Of a stretch of DNA of 64,000 bases, positions 34,706 through 43,547 are shown in pieces. A program made the translations under genes and the position numbers. The stretch covers positions 2,035,676 to 2,099,675 of the forward strand of contig NZ_KE386571.1 of the NCBI RefSeq assembly GCF_000427645.1. Direction: 5' to 3'. Source of the DNA: Sphingomonas phyllosphaerae FA2. Lineage in GTDB: Bacteria; Pseudomonadota; Alphaproteobacteria; Sphingomonadales; Sphingomonadaceae. The first letter of the stretch is position 1; the number at the start of each line of letters is the position of its first letter. The notes below the pieces were generated by a model that saw nothing but the letters and a program-made list of their open reading frames with translations, did not search any database and had not been told where the DNA came from.

Positions 34706-35155
34706 TCAGCGTCGCGCGGCGAAGAAGTCGCGCAGCAGCGCCGCCGCCTCCCCCGCCCCGATGCCGGCGAACAGCTCTGGGCGGTGGTGGCAGGTCGGCT
34801 GGGTGAAGAAGCGCGGGCCGTGTTCGATCGCGCCGCCCTTCGCATCGTCGGCGGCGTAATAGAGGCGGGCGATGCGGGCGTGCGCGATCGCGCCGGCGCA
34901 CATCGCGCAGGGCTCCAGCGTCACCCACAGGTCGCAATCCTCAAGCCGGTCGCGGCCGAGCGCCTGCGCGGCTGCGCGGATCGCCAGCATCTCGGCATGG
35001 GCGGTCGGGTCGCATAACGCGCGCGGCGCGTTGGCGGCGACCGCGACGATCTCGCCGGCATGCACCACCACCGCGCCGACCGGCACCTCACCGGCCCTAG
35101 CCGCGTCGCGTGCGGCGTCCAGCGCGACGCGCATCGGGTGGGGCAGCGGGAACAT
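34706..35155 (-). CDS. tadA: tRNA-specific adenosine deaminase
   Basis: Deaminates A34 of tRNA-Arg(ACG) to inosine so that one tRNA reads CGU, CGC and CGA. The 149 residues fit. The zinc site is intact: His53 and catalytic Glu55 in HAE, and Cys83/Cys86 in PCAMC. C-terminal RFF...CHHRPELFAGIG is also typical of TadA rather than other deaminases. The substrate tRNA-Arg(ACG) is encoded at 20699-20775. It ends nine bases past the convergent OmpA gene. Confidence 0.95.
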   Translation of the reverse strand: MFPLPHPMRVALDAARDAARAGEVPVGAVVVHAGEIVAVAANAPRALCDPTAHAEMLAIRAAAQALGRDRLEDCDLWVTLEPCAMCAGAIAHARIARLYYAADDAKGGAIEHGPRFFTQPTCHHRPELFAGIGAGEAAALLRDFFAARR

Positions 35156-35203
35156 CGTCGCTGCCTACGCCGGTGCGACGCGGTGGCAAAGCCCCACGCG
35201 CTT

Positions 35204-35286
35204 GTCACCCCGGACTTGATCCGGCGCCCGCTTCTTACGCCAGCGGTCAAGAAGAAGCGGGGCCCCGGCTCAAGGCCGGGGCGACG
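35204..35286. repeat. Palindromic repeat, family B, copy 7 (diverged)
   Basis: Left arm GTCACCCCGGACTTGATCC, and right arm CCCCGGCTCAAGGCCGGGGCGACGG with compensating changes absent at several positions. It lies between tadA and a small membrane protein gene. Confidence 0.8.
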
Positions 35287-35293
35287 GTTAGTA

Positions 35294-35521
35294 TCAGCGC
35301 TGTTCGCCGGGCTTCTGGACCTCGACCTTGGGGACCTCCACGGTCTTGTTCTCGGTGCCGACGCGTACCTTGGCGACATCAGCGTCGAACTTCGGCGCCT
35401 GCCCGCCCTCGAGTCGCGGCAGTTGCGCGGTCTGGGTCTGGTCGAACTTGACGAAGCCCAGCAGCAGCGCCGCCAAAAAGACGAGTGCGACGATTCCGAT
35501 CAGCACCAGCAGCCCGCGCAT
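35294..35521 (-). CDS. Small single-pass membrane protein
   Basis: The protein has 75 residues. One N-terminal transmembrane helix (LLVLIGIVALVFLAALLLGF, about 4-23) is followed by a charged tail (ENKTVEVPKVEVQKPGEQR) predicted outside the cytoplasm. GGGAG precedes the ATG at 35521. There is no recognised family. Its 3' end lies just past a B repeat. Confidence 0.68.
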   Translation of the reverse strand: MRGLLVLIGIVALVFLAALLLGFVKFDQTQTAQLPRLEGGQAPKFDADVAKVRVGTENKTVEVPKVEVQKPGEQR

Positions 35522-35663
35522 CCTTATTCTCCCAATCCCTGTTGATTCGCTGCCGCAACAACGCCCTCGTACCCGGCTGGTTGCAGCACCGGCGACTTGA
35601 CCGATCGTCGCCCACGGGTTACTGGCGCCCACTTTCCGGGCAACCGAATTCAGGATTATTCAC

Positions 35664-35960
35664 ATGTCGCGCATTTGCGAGCTGACCGGCAAGGGCCGGC
35701 AGGTGGGCAACAACGTTTCCCACGCCAATAACAAGACCAAGCGTACGTTCCTGCCGAACCTGCAGAACGTCACGCTGCTGTCCGATTCGCTGGAGCGGTC
35801 GATCCGCCTGCGCGTCTCCACCCACGGTCTGCGCTCGGTCGAGCACAACGGCGGGCTGGACAACTGGCTGGTGAAGACCTCGGACGACAAGCTGTCGCTG
35901 AAGGCGCGCCGCCTGAAGCGCGATGTCGTGAAGAAGCGTTCGGCCGCCGTCGCGGCCTGA
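35664..35960 (+). CDS. rpmB: 50S ribosomal protein L28
   Basis: Protein of 98 residues of the large ribosomal subunit. It begins [29 protein letters not shown] and ends with a basic [11 protein letters not shown] tail, matching alphaproteobacterial L28. It is monocistronic here. Downstream at about 35986-36020 a GC-rich inverted repeat CGGCCCGC/GCGGGCCG could end transcription, but it lacks a T run. Confidence 0.97.
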   Translation: MSRICELTGKGRQVGNNVSHANNKTKRTFLPNLQNVTLLSDSLERSIRLRVSTHGLRSVEHNGGLDNWLVKTSDDKLSLKARRLKRDVVKKRSAAVAA

Positions 35961-36032
35961 CGCTGACGGCTCTGCCCGCATCGCTGCGGCCCGCCCTCCA
36001 TCCCGGAGCGCGGGCCGTAGTGCGTTGGGCCA

Positions 36033-36995
36033 TCAGCCGCGCCAGCGGAACTTGGCGAGGATCGTGCGCCGCCAGAACGCGCCGTCATTGTCGGTGACGA
36101 GCCAGATCATCGTCTGACCCCGCTCCTGCGACACCGCCAGCCCCTCGGCATTCTCGCGCCCGAGCGTGTCGCCGAATCGCGCGACGACCTGACCGCGGAG
36201 CAGCGCCCCCGGCCGGATGCTGCGGATCGGGATGCGGACCAGCGTCATCTCGAAGCGCATCGGTAGATGGACGCGGCGGTTGAGCACCAGCACGTCGCCG
36301 TTCGGCAGCACCGCGGCGTCGCTGGGCGAATGATGCGGCGGCGGCAGGTAGCGGAGCGCGGCGTTGGGCGTGTCGTAGAGCGCCGGATCGCCGTAGAAGA
36401 GCAACGCGGCACGCGCGCCATTCTGCCACAGGCCACCCTCGCGAAGGGCGAGGAAGCGGCCATCGTTCAGCCGCACGAGCGATTCAATGCTGCTGTTGAC
36501 GCCCCAGTCGCGCATCGCCAGCGGCGGACTGGCGGCATCGGCATGATTAAAGTCGCGGGGGTAGCGCCAGATCATGTTGATCCGTTCGTAGCCAATCCAC
36601 GCCTGCCCGGTGAGTGGATCAATCGCGAGCGACTCGGTATCGCGCGATGCCTTCTGCCAGGCGGTTTCCGGCCCGTCCGCCAGCTCCGCAGTGCCGAGCG
36701 TCCATAATTTGTGGTCGGCGATCCGCAGCCTCACCACCAACCCGCCGTCGCTGAGCAGGATCGCCTGCCCGTCGTGCAGCGCCAGCGCCGACAGGCCGCC
36801 GAACGCGCGCTGATTCGCGGACAGCGACACCGCCGCGACCGGTTCGAGCGCGCCGATGCGCAGTGGCCAGCCGCCGCGCGGCACGAACGGCGTGGCGGTG
36901 ACGCGCAGGCCGGGATCGAACAGCGGGCGGCGGCCGTCGCCGGTCCACGGCGGCACCAGCAGCAGCACCAGCGCAAGGGTGATCGGCCATCGCAC
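36033..36995 (-). CDS. Esterase-like activity of phytase family protein
   Basis: The protein has 320 residues with an N-terminal signal peptide (ITLALVLLLVPPW). A beta-propeller-like domain follows, with GGLSALALHDGQAILLSDGGLVVRL, ESLAIDPLTGQAWIGYE, NSSIESLVRLNDGRFLAL and ENAEGLAVSQE, typical of the phytase-like esterase family. Activity on phytate is not established for these proteins; a periplasmic phosphoesterase or esterase role is inferred. It is convergent with rpmB. Confidence 0.82.
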   Translation of the reverse strand: MRWPITLALVLLLVPPWTGDGRRPLFDPGLRVTATPFVPRGGWPLRIGALEPVAAVSLSANQRAFGGLSALALHDGQAILLSDGGLVVRLRIADHKLWTLGTAELADGPETAWQKASRDTESLAIDPLTGQAWIGYERINMIWRYPRDFNHADAASPPLAMRDWGVNSSIESLVRLNDGRFLALREGGLWQNGARAALLFYGDPALYDTPNAALRYLPPPHHSPSDAAVLPNGDVLVLNRRVHLPMRFEMTLVRIPIRSIRPGALLRGQVVARFGDTLGRENAEGLAVSQERGQTMIWLVTDNDGAFWRRTILAKFRWRG

Positions 36996-37142
36996 GCGCC
37001 GCCGGTAAACCAGTGACGACCCGCGTGAAAGGATGAACGCCCGATAACGGACGCATTCAGCCTCGGCTCAAAGCGAATCGGGCAAAAGCTATTTTATCGA
37101 CGGGAAAGCCCGCCGACCGGAACAGCAAACGGGAGACTGCTC

Positions 37143-37511
37143 ATGTTCAAGAATCTCGCCCTTGCCGGTGCCGCGCTCGCGATGGGCGCCGCCGCCGTGG
37201 CCCCGACTGCCGCCGACGCCCAGCGTTACTACGGCGACCGTTACAGCCGCTACGATGACAATCGTGGCTATTACGACCGTCGCGACTACGGCCGGCGCGG
37301 CTATCGCGGCAACGATCGTCGCTACAATTACAACCGCCGCTGCTCGAACGGCACGACCGGCACCGTGGTCGGTGCGATCGCCGGTGGTCTGCTGGGTCGC
37401 GTGATCGACTCACGCGGCGACCGGACGCTCGGCACGGTGCTGGGCGGTGTCGGCGGCGCGGTCGCGGGGAACGCGGTCGAGAAGTCGAACAACCCGCGGT
37501 ATTGCCGCTGA
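37143..37511 (+). CDS. Glycine-zipper 2TM exported protein
   Basis: The protein has 122 residues with a signal peptide (cut near ADA-Q, residue 26). A Tyr/Arg/Asp-rich segment (YYGDRYSRYDDNRGYYDRRD) and a glycine-zipper 2TM segment (GTVVGAIAGGLLGRVIDS...TVLGGVGGAVAGNAVE) follow. It resembles the SlyB/Rick_17kDa-type outer-membrane-associated proteins but lacks a lipobox. GGGAGA precedes the ATG. A strong terminator follows at 37653. Confidence 0.85.
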   Translation: MFKNLALAGAALAMGAAAVAPTAADAQRYYGDRYSRYDDNRGYYDRRDYGRRGYRGNDRRYNYNRRCSNGTTGTVVGAIAGGLLGRVIDSRGDRTLGTVLGGVGGAVAGNAVEKSNNPRYCR

Positions 37512-37540
37512 CGGGCGAAGGTCGGGAGCGAAGCTCCCGG

Positions 37541-37824
37541 CCGGTGCGCACCGCGCATCGCCCGGCACGGCCGGCGGGTCGGCAGCGCCGATCCGGCCGA
37601 CGGCGGCCTTGCCGTCGTCCTACCCCTTCCCTCGCGTAGCGTATGAGGGCGCGAGCCCGGTGCCGGATGGTGCCGGGCTCGTGTTATTTTCGCGGGGTTC
37701 GAGGTGTTTTCCAGCCCATCGACGTTTAAAGCCGTGGCACGCCGCGGGCGAAGCCCGCGTCGTCGGTCGGGTCGGCGCGGGGCCGACCCGCCGGCCGTGC
37801 CGGGCGCTGCGCGGGGCGCACCGG
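37541..37824. repeat. Large inverted repeat (family E) with 200-bp centre
   Basis: The arms at 37541-37582 and 37783-37824 are 42 bp long and match in reverse complement at 40 of 42 positions by eye. Small hairpins lie just outside the left arm (CGGGAGCGAAGCTCCCG, 37523-37539) and in the centre (CGCGGGCGAAGCCCGCG). It occupies most of the 338-bp gap between convergent genes; no gene is visible. Confidence 0.75.
37653..37690 (+). terminator. Intrinsic terminator after the glycine-zipper gene
   Basis: GAGCCCGGTGCC-GGAT-GGTGCCGGGCTC forms a 12-bp stem with two G-T pairs, followed by GTGTTATTTT. It lies in the centre of the large inverted repeat. Confidence 0.7.
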
Positions 37825-37849
37825 CCCGCGGCACGCGGGCCTGCGCCCG

Positions 37850-38572
37850 TCAGTACATATGCTGCCCGCCATTGATGCTCAGCGTCGACCCGGTGACGAA
37901 CCCGGCCTCCTCCGAACACAGGAACGCCACGCCTCGCGCGATTTCCTGCGCCTGACCGAGCCGGCCGACCGGGATCTTGGCGACGATCTTCTCCAGCACG
38001 TCCGCAGGCACAGCCGCCACCATGTCGGTGTCGATATAACCCGGCGCGATCGCGTTGACGGTCACCCCGGCGCGCGCGCCTTCCTGTGACAGCGCCTTGG
38101 TGAAGCCGTGGATGCCGCTCTTCGCAGCGGCATAGTTCACCTGGCCATATTGCCCCGCCTGCCCGTTGATCGAACCGATATTGACGATCCGCCCCCATTT
38201 GCGGTCGCGCATGCCCGGGAACACCGCCTTGGCCATGTTGAAGCAACCGCCGAGGTTGGTGTCCATGACCTCCTTCCACATCTGGTAGGTCATCTTAAGG
38301 ATCGTGCCGTCGCGGGTGATGCCGGCGTTGTTGACCAGCACGTCGACCGGGCCGAGATCGGCGGCGACCTTGGCACAACCTTCCTGACACGCTTCGTGAT
38401 CGGCGACGTCCCACTTGTAGGCGGCGATGCCGGTCCGCTCGGTGAATTCACGCGCGCGCTCGTCGTTGCCGGCATAATTGGCCGCGACCGTCATCCCTGC
38501 ATTATTCAGGGCAACGCTGATTGCCTCGCCGATGCCGCGCGTCCCCCCTGTGACGATCGCCACACGTGCCAT
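37850..38572 (-). CDS. phaB: Acetoacetyl-CoA reductase
   Basis: NADPH-dependent SDR that reduces acetoacetyl-CoA to (R)-3-hydroxybutyryl-CoA for polyhydroxybutyrate. The 240 residues fit. The cofactor motif is TGGTRGIG near 8-15, NNAG follows, and the catalytic Ser in NIGSINGQAGQ and Tyr/Lys in YAAAK are present. NYAGNDERA and ITRDGTILKMTYQMWKEV are typical of PhaB rather than FabG. The ATG at 38572 follows GAGAGGA. phaA and phaC are not in the window. Its 3' end abuts the family E inverted repeat. Confidence 0.9.
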   Translation of the reverse strand: MARVAIVTGGTRGIGEAISVALNNAGMTVAANYAGNDERAREFTERTGIAAYKWDVADHEACQEGCAKVAADLGPVDVLVNNAGITRDGTILKMTYQMWKEVMDTNLGGCFNMAKAVFPGMRDRKWGRIVNIGSINGQAGQYGQVNYAAAKSGIHGFTKALSQEGARAGVTVNAIAPGYIDTDMVAAVPADVLEKIVAKIPVGRLGQAQEIARGVAFLCSEEAGFVTGSTLSINGGQHMY

Positions 38573-38628
38573 AACATCCTCTCCCGTCACCCGCCCGGAA
38601 TGAGGCGGTATCCTAAATCCACATCAGC

Positions 38629-39633
38629 CTAGGCGGGGGCAACCCACCCTTCAAGTTCACGCGCCAGTAACGTGCGCAGCATCGCAACGCCGGTGGCGCT
38701 GTCATTGAGGCATGGCAGGTAGGCAAAGTCGGTTCCCCCGGCCGCCACGAAGCTCTCGCGCCCGCGGATCGCCAGTTCCTCCAGCGTCTCGAGACAATCG
38801 GCGGAGAAACCCGGCGCAAGGATCGCGACCTTGCGGATGCCCTGCGCGGGCATCGCCTCCAGCGTGGTGTCGGTGGCGGGCTCCAGCCATTTGGCGCGGC
38901 CGAAGCGCGACTGGAAGGCGACCGTCAGCGGACGCCCGAGCGCCTCGCCCAGCAGCCGTGCGGTCTTGCGGCAATGGCAGTGATAGGGGTCGCCGCGCTC
39001 CAGCGTCCGCTGCGGCATGCCGTGGAAGCTGGCGACGATCGCATCGGGGGTGAAGTCGAGGGTCACCAGCTGTTCGGTGAGGTTGCGGGCGAGCGCGTCG
39101 ATATAGGCGGGGTCGTCGTAATAGGGCGGCAGCGTGCGGATCGCGGGCTGCCAGCGCATGTCCGCCAGCGCGAGGAATGCCTTGTCGTTGGCGGTCGCGG
39201 TGGTGGCGGCGCAATATTGCGGATAGAGCGGCGCGAGCAGGATGCGCTCGCAGCCCGCCTCCTTCATCGCGCGCAGCCGGTCGCCGATCGCGGGATTGCC
39301 ATAGCGCATCGCCCAGTCGACCAGCACGCCTTCGCCGAACGCATCCTTGAGCGCTGTTGCCTGTGCGCGCGTCACCGCCGCGAGGGGCGAGCCCTGGTCG
39401 GTCCATACCTGTTGATAAGCATGCGCCGACTTCTTGGGCCGGGTGGTGAGGATCGCGCCGCGCAGGATCGGTTGCCACAGCAATTGCGGTATTTCGACGA
39501 CGCGGCGGTCCGACAGGAACTCCGCGAGGTAGCGGCGCACCGCGCGGGTATCCGCCGCATCGGGGGTGCCGAGGTTGACGAGCAGCACGCCGATGCGCGG
39601 CCGCGGAATGAAGGGGTGGTCGGGGGGAAGCAT
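38629..39633 (-). CDS. hemH: Ferrochelatase
   Basis: Inserts iron into protoporphyrin IX. The 334 residues from ATG 39633 fit; the frame continues far upstream, but that part is the shadow of the next gene. Landmarks are IGVLLVNLGTPDAAD at 13-27, the active-site histidine in VASFHGMPQRTLERGDPYHCHC, QSRFGRAKWLEP, and LAPGFSADCLETLEE. It shares one base with the stop of the upstream molybdenum hydroxylase gene (TGATG), so translation is coupled. Together with hemB the window carries two heme-pathway steps. Confidence 0.96.
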   Translation of the reverse strand: MLPPDHPFIPRPRIGVLLVNLGTPDAADTRAVRRYLAEFLSDRRVVEIPQLLWQPILRGAILTTRPKKSAHAYQQVWTDQGSPLAAVTRAQATALKDAFGEGVLVDWAMRYGNPAIGDRLRAMKEAGCERILLAPLYPQYCAATTATANDKAFLALADMRWQPAIRTLPPYYDDPAYIDALARNLTEQLVTLDFTPDAIVASFHGMPQRTLERGDPYHCHCRKTARLLGEALGRPLTVAFQSRFGRAKWLEPATDTTLEAMPAQGIRKVAILAPGFSADCLETLEELAIRGRESFVAAGGTDFAYLPCLNDSATGVAMLRTLLARELEGWVAPA

Positions 39634-41846
39634 CACACGCTCCTGAACGGCAAGTGGCGCCACCGCGTTCCGCCGGCGGCGAACAGCGCATTGGCGATCG
39701 CGGGGGCGACGGCGGGGACGCCGAGATCGCTGATGCCGCCGGGGTCGGCGGTCGAGGTGATCAGCTCGACGGTGACCTCGGGCGCGTCGGCGAGCGTCGG
39801 GAGGTCGAGGTCGCCATAGCGGCGGATGCTCGCCAGCCCGTCGTGATAATGCGCCGCGGCTTCCTGCGTCGTCGCCGCGCCGAAGATCAGCGCGCCTTCG
39901 ATCTGCTGGCGGACGATGTCGGGGTTGATCGCACGGCCGCAGTCGACCGCCGCCACCAGCCGGTCGACGCGAGGACGGCCGGCGGCGTCGAACCCGGCCT
40001 CGGCGAGCACCGCGATCATGCTGCCGGCCATGCGATGACAGGCGATCCCCTGCCCGCTGCCCGGCACGCCGCCGCTCCATCCGCCGAGCGCCGCCACCGT
40101 CGTCAGGCAGCGCGCCAGCCGCGGCTCGCCGCCGAGCAGCCCGACGCGGTACGACATCGGCTCGGTGCCAGCGACGCGCGCCAATTCGTCGAGGAAGCAT
40201 TCGGTGAAGAAGGCAGTATAGCCGTCCGCGCCGCCGCGCAGGTGCCCGGTCGGCAGGTCGAGCGCGACGGGATGGTGCGAGACCTCGATTGCGCCGAGGC
40301 GATAGGGCGGCACCGCCCCGCTGGTCGCATAGCTGTCCGCGCCGGCCGGGAACGACGCGGCGAGGCGGCGCAGCCGATCGTCGAGCAGGAGCCGCGCCGC
40401 CAGCGCGCGTCCGGTCGCCGGCACCGCGATCCGTGCGCGCCAGCCGAGGATCGCGCCGTTGGGGGCGAGCCGCGCCGCCATCCGCGCCCGCGCGGGCGGG
40501 CGCACCCGGTCGTGGAGCAACGCCTCGCCGCGCGACCACGCCAGCTGCACTGGGCGGCGCAGCTCCTTCGCCAATATCGCGGCCTGTTCGACGACATCGA
40601 CCTCCAGCGCCGCACCGAACGAGCCGCCGCTGAGCATCGGATGCAGGATCACCTGTTCCTCCGACACCCCGATCGCGCGCGCGGCCGCAGCGCGGGCCAG
40701 CGAGGGTGCCTGCGTCGCGGCCCATAGCTCCAGCCGCTCGTTCTGCCAGTGCGCGGTCGCGGCGGGCGGCTCGACCGCGGCATGGAGCGCGGGGGCGACG
40801 TAATATTCGGCCTCGATCAATCGCGCGCCGGTCAAGACGCTGTCGACGTCGCCGGTGTGGGCGATGCGGTGGCCATCGGCATCGAGCGCCGCGGCGAGCG
40901 CGCGGTCGATCGCGGCGTCGTCGGGCGGGATTGGCCCTTCGAAACGTGGCGCGAGCGCGTCCAGGGCGCGGTTGGCGGCCCACCAGTTACTGGCGACGGT
41001 GGCGATCCAGCGGTCGTTGCGGACGACGTGGAGCATCCCCGGCACGCGTTCCGCCGCGGCGACGTTGGCGGATCGTAATCGTGCGTCGCGGTGCGGGGCC
41101 TGCCGGATGCTCGCGAACACCATGTCGGGCAGGCGCACGTCGGCGACGAAATTGGCCGAGCCGTCAACCTTTGCGGGTACGTCGAGCCGCGGCAGCGACT
41201 CACCGGTAAGGCGGCCTTCGTCGCCGATCCGGTAGGGCAATTCGGCCGGCAATTTGCCTGACGCAGCGGTCTCCGCCAGCTCGCCGAAACGGAGCCGCCG
41301 GTTACCAAGGACGACGAAGCCGTCCGCGGTGGTGCAGTCGCGCCAGTCGGCGTCCCAACACTTCGCCGCCGCCTGACACAGCAGCACCCGCGCCGCCGCG
41401 CCCGCTTCGCGGAGTGGCGCCTCGAACCGGCGCACCGAGGTCGAGCCGGCGGTGAGCATCAGCGCGTCGCGGGTCCAGCGCTCCTCGCGCAGCCGCTCGG
41501 GCACGCCCGGTATGCCATCCCCGAACAGCCAGTCGGCGGCGAGCGGGTTGGCGTAAAGCGGCGACACCGGCGCGGCCTCGACCCCGACCGTCCGCCAGTC
41601 CGCGCCGAGTTCGTCGGCGACGATCTGCGGCAGCGTCGTGAACACGCCCTGCCCATGCTCGCACTGCGGAACCGCGACGATGATCTTGCCGTCGCGCGCG
41701 ATTTTTAGGAAAGCATTGAAGACGCGCTCGTCGGGGGCGGCGGCGAGGTTGGGCAGATAGGTGCGCGGCCACGCCGCCCATGCCACGACCAGCCCCGCGC
41801 CGATGCCACCGGAAACGAGAAGCCTGCGCCGCGTGATCTCCGCCAT
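39633..41846 (-). CDS. Molybdenum hydroxylase, molybdopterin-binding subunit (isoquinoline 1-oxidoreductase-like)
   Basis: The protein has 737 residues. A twin-arginine signal (RRRLLVSGGIGAGLVVAWAAW) predicts export. Aldehyde oxidase/xanthine dehydrogenase-type molybdopterin domains follow, with QCEHGQGVFTTLPQIVADELG near the N-terminus and SGGSFGAALEVDVVEQA in the centre. Near the C-terminus, where the family usually has a catalytic Glu in a G-GE-G-PP setting, it reads GGISDLGVPAVAPAIANAL, with Asp instead. No iron-sulfur or FAD partner is adjacent; hemH follows directly with coupled stop/start. The substrate is unknown. Confidence 0.85.
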   Translation of the reverse strand: MAEITRRRLLVSGGIGAGLVVAWAAWPRTYLPNLAAAPDERVFNAFLKIARDGKIIVAVPQCEHGQGVFTTLPQIVADELGADWRTVGVEAAPVSPLYANPLAADWLFGDGIPGVPERLREERWTRDALMLTAGSTSVRRFEAPLREAGAAARVLLCQAAAKCWDADWRDCTTADGFVVLGNRRLRFGELAETAASGKLPAELPYRIGDEGRLTGESLPRLDVPAKVDGSANFVADVRLPDMVFASIRQAPHRDARLRSANVAAAERVPGMLHVVRNDRWIATVASNWWAANRALDALAPRFEGPIPPDDAAIDRALAAALDADGHRIAHTGDVDSVLTGARLIEAEYYVAPALHAAVEPPAATAHWQNERLELWAATQAPSLARAAAARAIGVSEEQVILHPMLSGGSFGAALEVDVVEQAAILAKELRRPVQLAWSRGEALLHDRVRPPARARMAARLAPNGAILGWRARIAVPATGRALAARLLLDDRLRRLAASFPAGADSYATSGAVPPYRLGAIEVSHHPVALDLPTGHLRGGADGYTAFFTECFLDELARVAGTEPMSYRVGLLGGEPRLARCLTTVAALGGWSGGVPGSGQGIACHRMAGSMIAVLAEAGFDAAGRPRVDRLVAAVDCGRAINPDIVRQQIEGALIFGAATTQEAAAHYHDGLASIRRYGDLDLPTLADAPEVTVELITSTADPGGISDLGVPAVAPAIANALFAAGGTRWRHLPFRSV

Positions 41847-41974
41847 GCCGGGCGGCGTAGCGGGCGCGGCGGCGCGGCGGAAGGGGTTTGTCGCGGCGAA
41901 AGATCGCCGATCCGGGCCACGGGTCGAACGCAAGAGTGTGTCGACGTATCGTCACGACGCGCTATGCGAGCGCC

Positions 41975-43189
41975 ATGCGCTGCCTGTCGATCATGTCCGC
42001 CTTTACCCCTGCCCTGTTGCTCGCCACGCCGATGGCAGACGCCTCGCCACGCGCCGTGACGGCGCTGGATGCGTGGCGCGCGCAGTCCGACGCGCGCGCC
42101 GAGGACCCGCGGCTTGCCCGGCCGCTGACCCGCGCCGAGGCCGAACGCGCGCTGGCGCTGCTCGCCGCCGACCGGAGGCGCGCGCTCGCGACGCGATATG
42201 GAAGCGCGATGGCCGACCGGAAGCTGACGATCGGCGACAAGACATTACGCTGGGAGAGCAAGGTGTTCGGCGAGGCCGCGCCGGGGCATCGCAGCTTGTG
42301 GATCTCGATGCACGGCGGCGGCAATGCCGCGCCTGAGGTCAATGATCAGCAATGGCGCAACCAGTTGCGCCTCTACGAGCCCGCGGAGGGCATCTATCTC
42401 GCGCCGCGCGCGCCGACCGACACGTGGAACCTGTGGCACGAGCCGCATATCGATCCGCTGTTCCAGGAACTGATCGACGCGCAAGTGGCGATGAACGGCG
42501 TCGACCCGAACCGGGTCTATCTGATGGGCTATTCGGCGGGCGGCGACGGCGTGTGGCAGCTCGCACCGCGCATGGCGGATCGCTTCGCCGCGGCGGCGAT
42601 GATGGCGGGGCATCCGGGCGACGCATCGCTGCTGCCGCTGCGCAACCTGCCGTTCGCGCTGTTCATGGGCGGCGCGGACGCGGCCTATGATCGCAACAAG
42701 CTGGCCGGCGAAAAGGCCGCCGAACTCGACCGGCTGGCCGCCGCCGATCCGGGCGGCTACGTCCATATGGCGCGCATCTACCCGGGGTTGCCGCACTGGA
42801 TGGATCGCAAGGATGCGGAGGGCGTGCCGTGGATGGCGACCTTCACGCGCAATCCGTGGCCGACGCGCGTCGTCTGGGTGCAGGACGACGTGCCGAACGA
42901 CCGCTTCTATTGGCTCCAGATCCGCGATGCCGCGGCGACGACGCGCGGCGACACGATCGTCGCGCGCGTCGACGGGCAGACGATCACGCTGACCGGCACG
43001 GTGCCGGCCGGCACCACGTTGCGGCTGTCGGATCGATTGCTGAACCTCGATCGCGCGGTGCGGGTGATCGTGAACGGGCGCACGATGCATGACGCGAAGG
43101 TGCCGCGCACCGCCGCGGCCATCGAACGCTCGCTGCGCGAGCGCTTCGACCCCGACTCGGCGGCGACGGCCACGCTGAGCCTGGGGTAG
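41975..43189 (+). CDS. Exported alpha/beta-hydrolase (esterase/phospholipase-like)
   Basis: The protein has 404 residues from ATG 41975 (MRCLSIMSAFTPALLLATPMADA, a signal peptide). The alpha/beta-hydrolase fold is shown by LWISMHGGGNAAPEVND, the nucleophile elbow GYSAGGDG near residue 186, and a later PGLPHWMD likely holding the catalytic histidine. The C-terminal part (about 310-400) is a beta domain. Substrate is unknown. It is divergent from the molybdenum hydroxylase gene, with 128 bp between starts. Confidence 0.82.
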   Translation: MRCLSIMSAFTPALLLATPMADASPRAVTALDAWRAQSDARAEDPRLARPLTRAEAERALALLAADRRRALATRYGSAMADRKLTIGDKTLRWESKVFGEAAPGHRSLWISMHGGGNAAPEVNDQQWRNQLRLYEPAEGIYLAPRAPTDTWNLWHEPHIDPLFQELIDAQVAMNGVDPNRVYLMGYSAGGDGVWQLAPRMADRFAAAAMMAGHPGDASLLPLRNLPFALFMGGADAAYDRNKLAGEKAAELDRLAAADPGGYVHMARIYPGLPHWMDRKDAEGVPWMATFTRNPWPTRVVWVQDDVPNDRFYWLQIRDAAATTRGDTIVARVDGQTITLTGTVPAGTTLRLSDRLLNLDRAVRVIVNGRTMHDAKVPRTAAAIERSLRERFDPDSAATATLSLG

Positions 43190-43310
43190 ATCATGATGCC
43201 CTGAGCGATCATCGTTGCGGGGTCGGCGAAGCAACGACGGAGCGGGATGACCTCTTCCCGATCAACCGTCGACGTCGGCACGATGGCGTCAGAAGAATAG
43301 TGGGGTCACG

Positions 43311-43430
43311 CGGAGGCGCGGAGAACGCGGAGGTGGACCGTGGCGCGCGAGTGACCCTGTCATTCAGGATCGTGAGAGGATCGGCTGCCGATGCGACGAG
43401 CGCAACATCTCTGCGTGCTCCGCGCCTCCG
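43311..43430. repeat. Inverted repeat (family F) in an otherwise empty gap
   Basis: CGGAGGCGCGGAGAACGCGGAG at 43311-43332 and CTCTGCGTGCTCCGCGCCTCCG at 43409-43430 are inverted copies with about 19 of 22 matching positions. This sits in the gap 43190-43547 between convergent genes; nothing else is recognisable there. Confidence 0.6.
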
Positions 43431-43547
43431 GATGAAACGCCTCTTCCCTAAGCTTTCCCAAGAGCCTGACTGGTGATTGGGGCCCCGAGCACCACGTCGC
43501 TCCGGCCGCTTGGCCGCAAGAGGCGGTGGGCCGAAGCGAGTCGCGCG

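Noticed and set aside
38629..40983. 784-codon frame giving a long N-terminal extension of ferrochelatase
   Set aside because: The extra part is the shadow of the molybdenum hydroxylase gene. Ferrochelatase begins at 39633.
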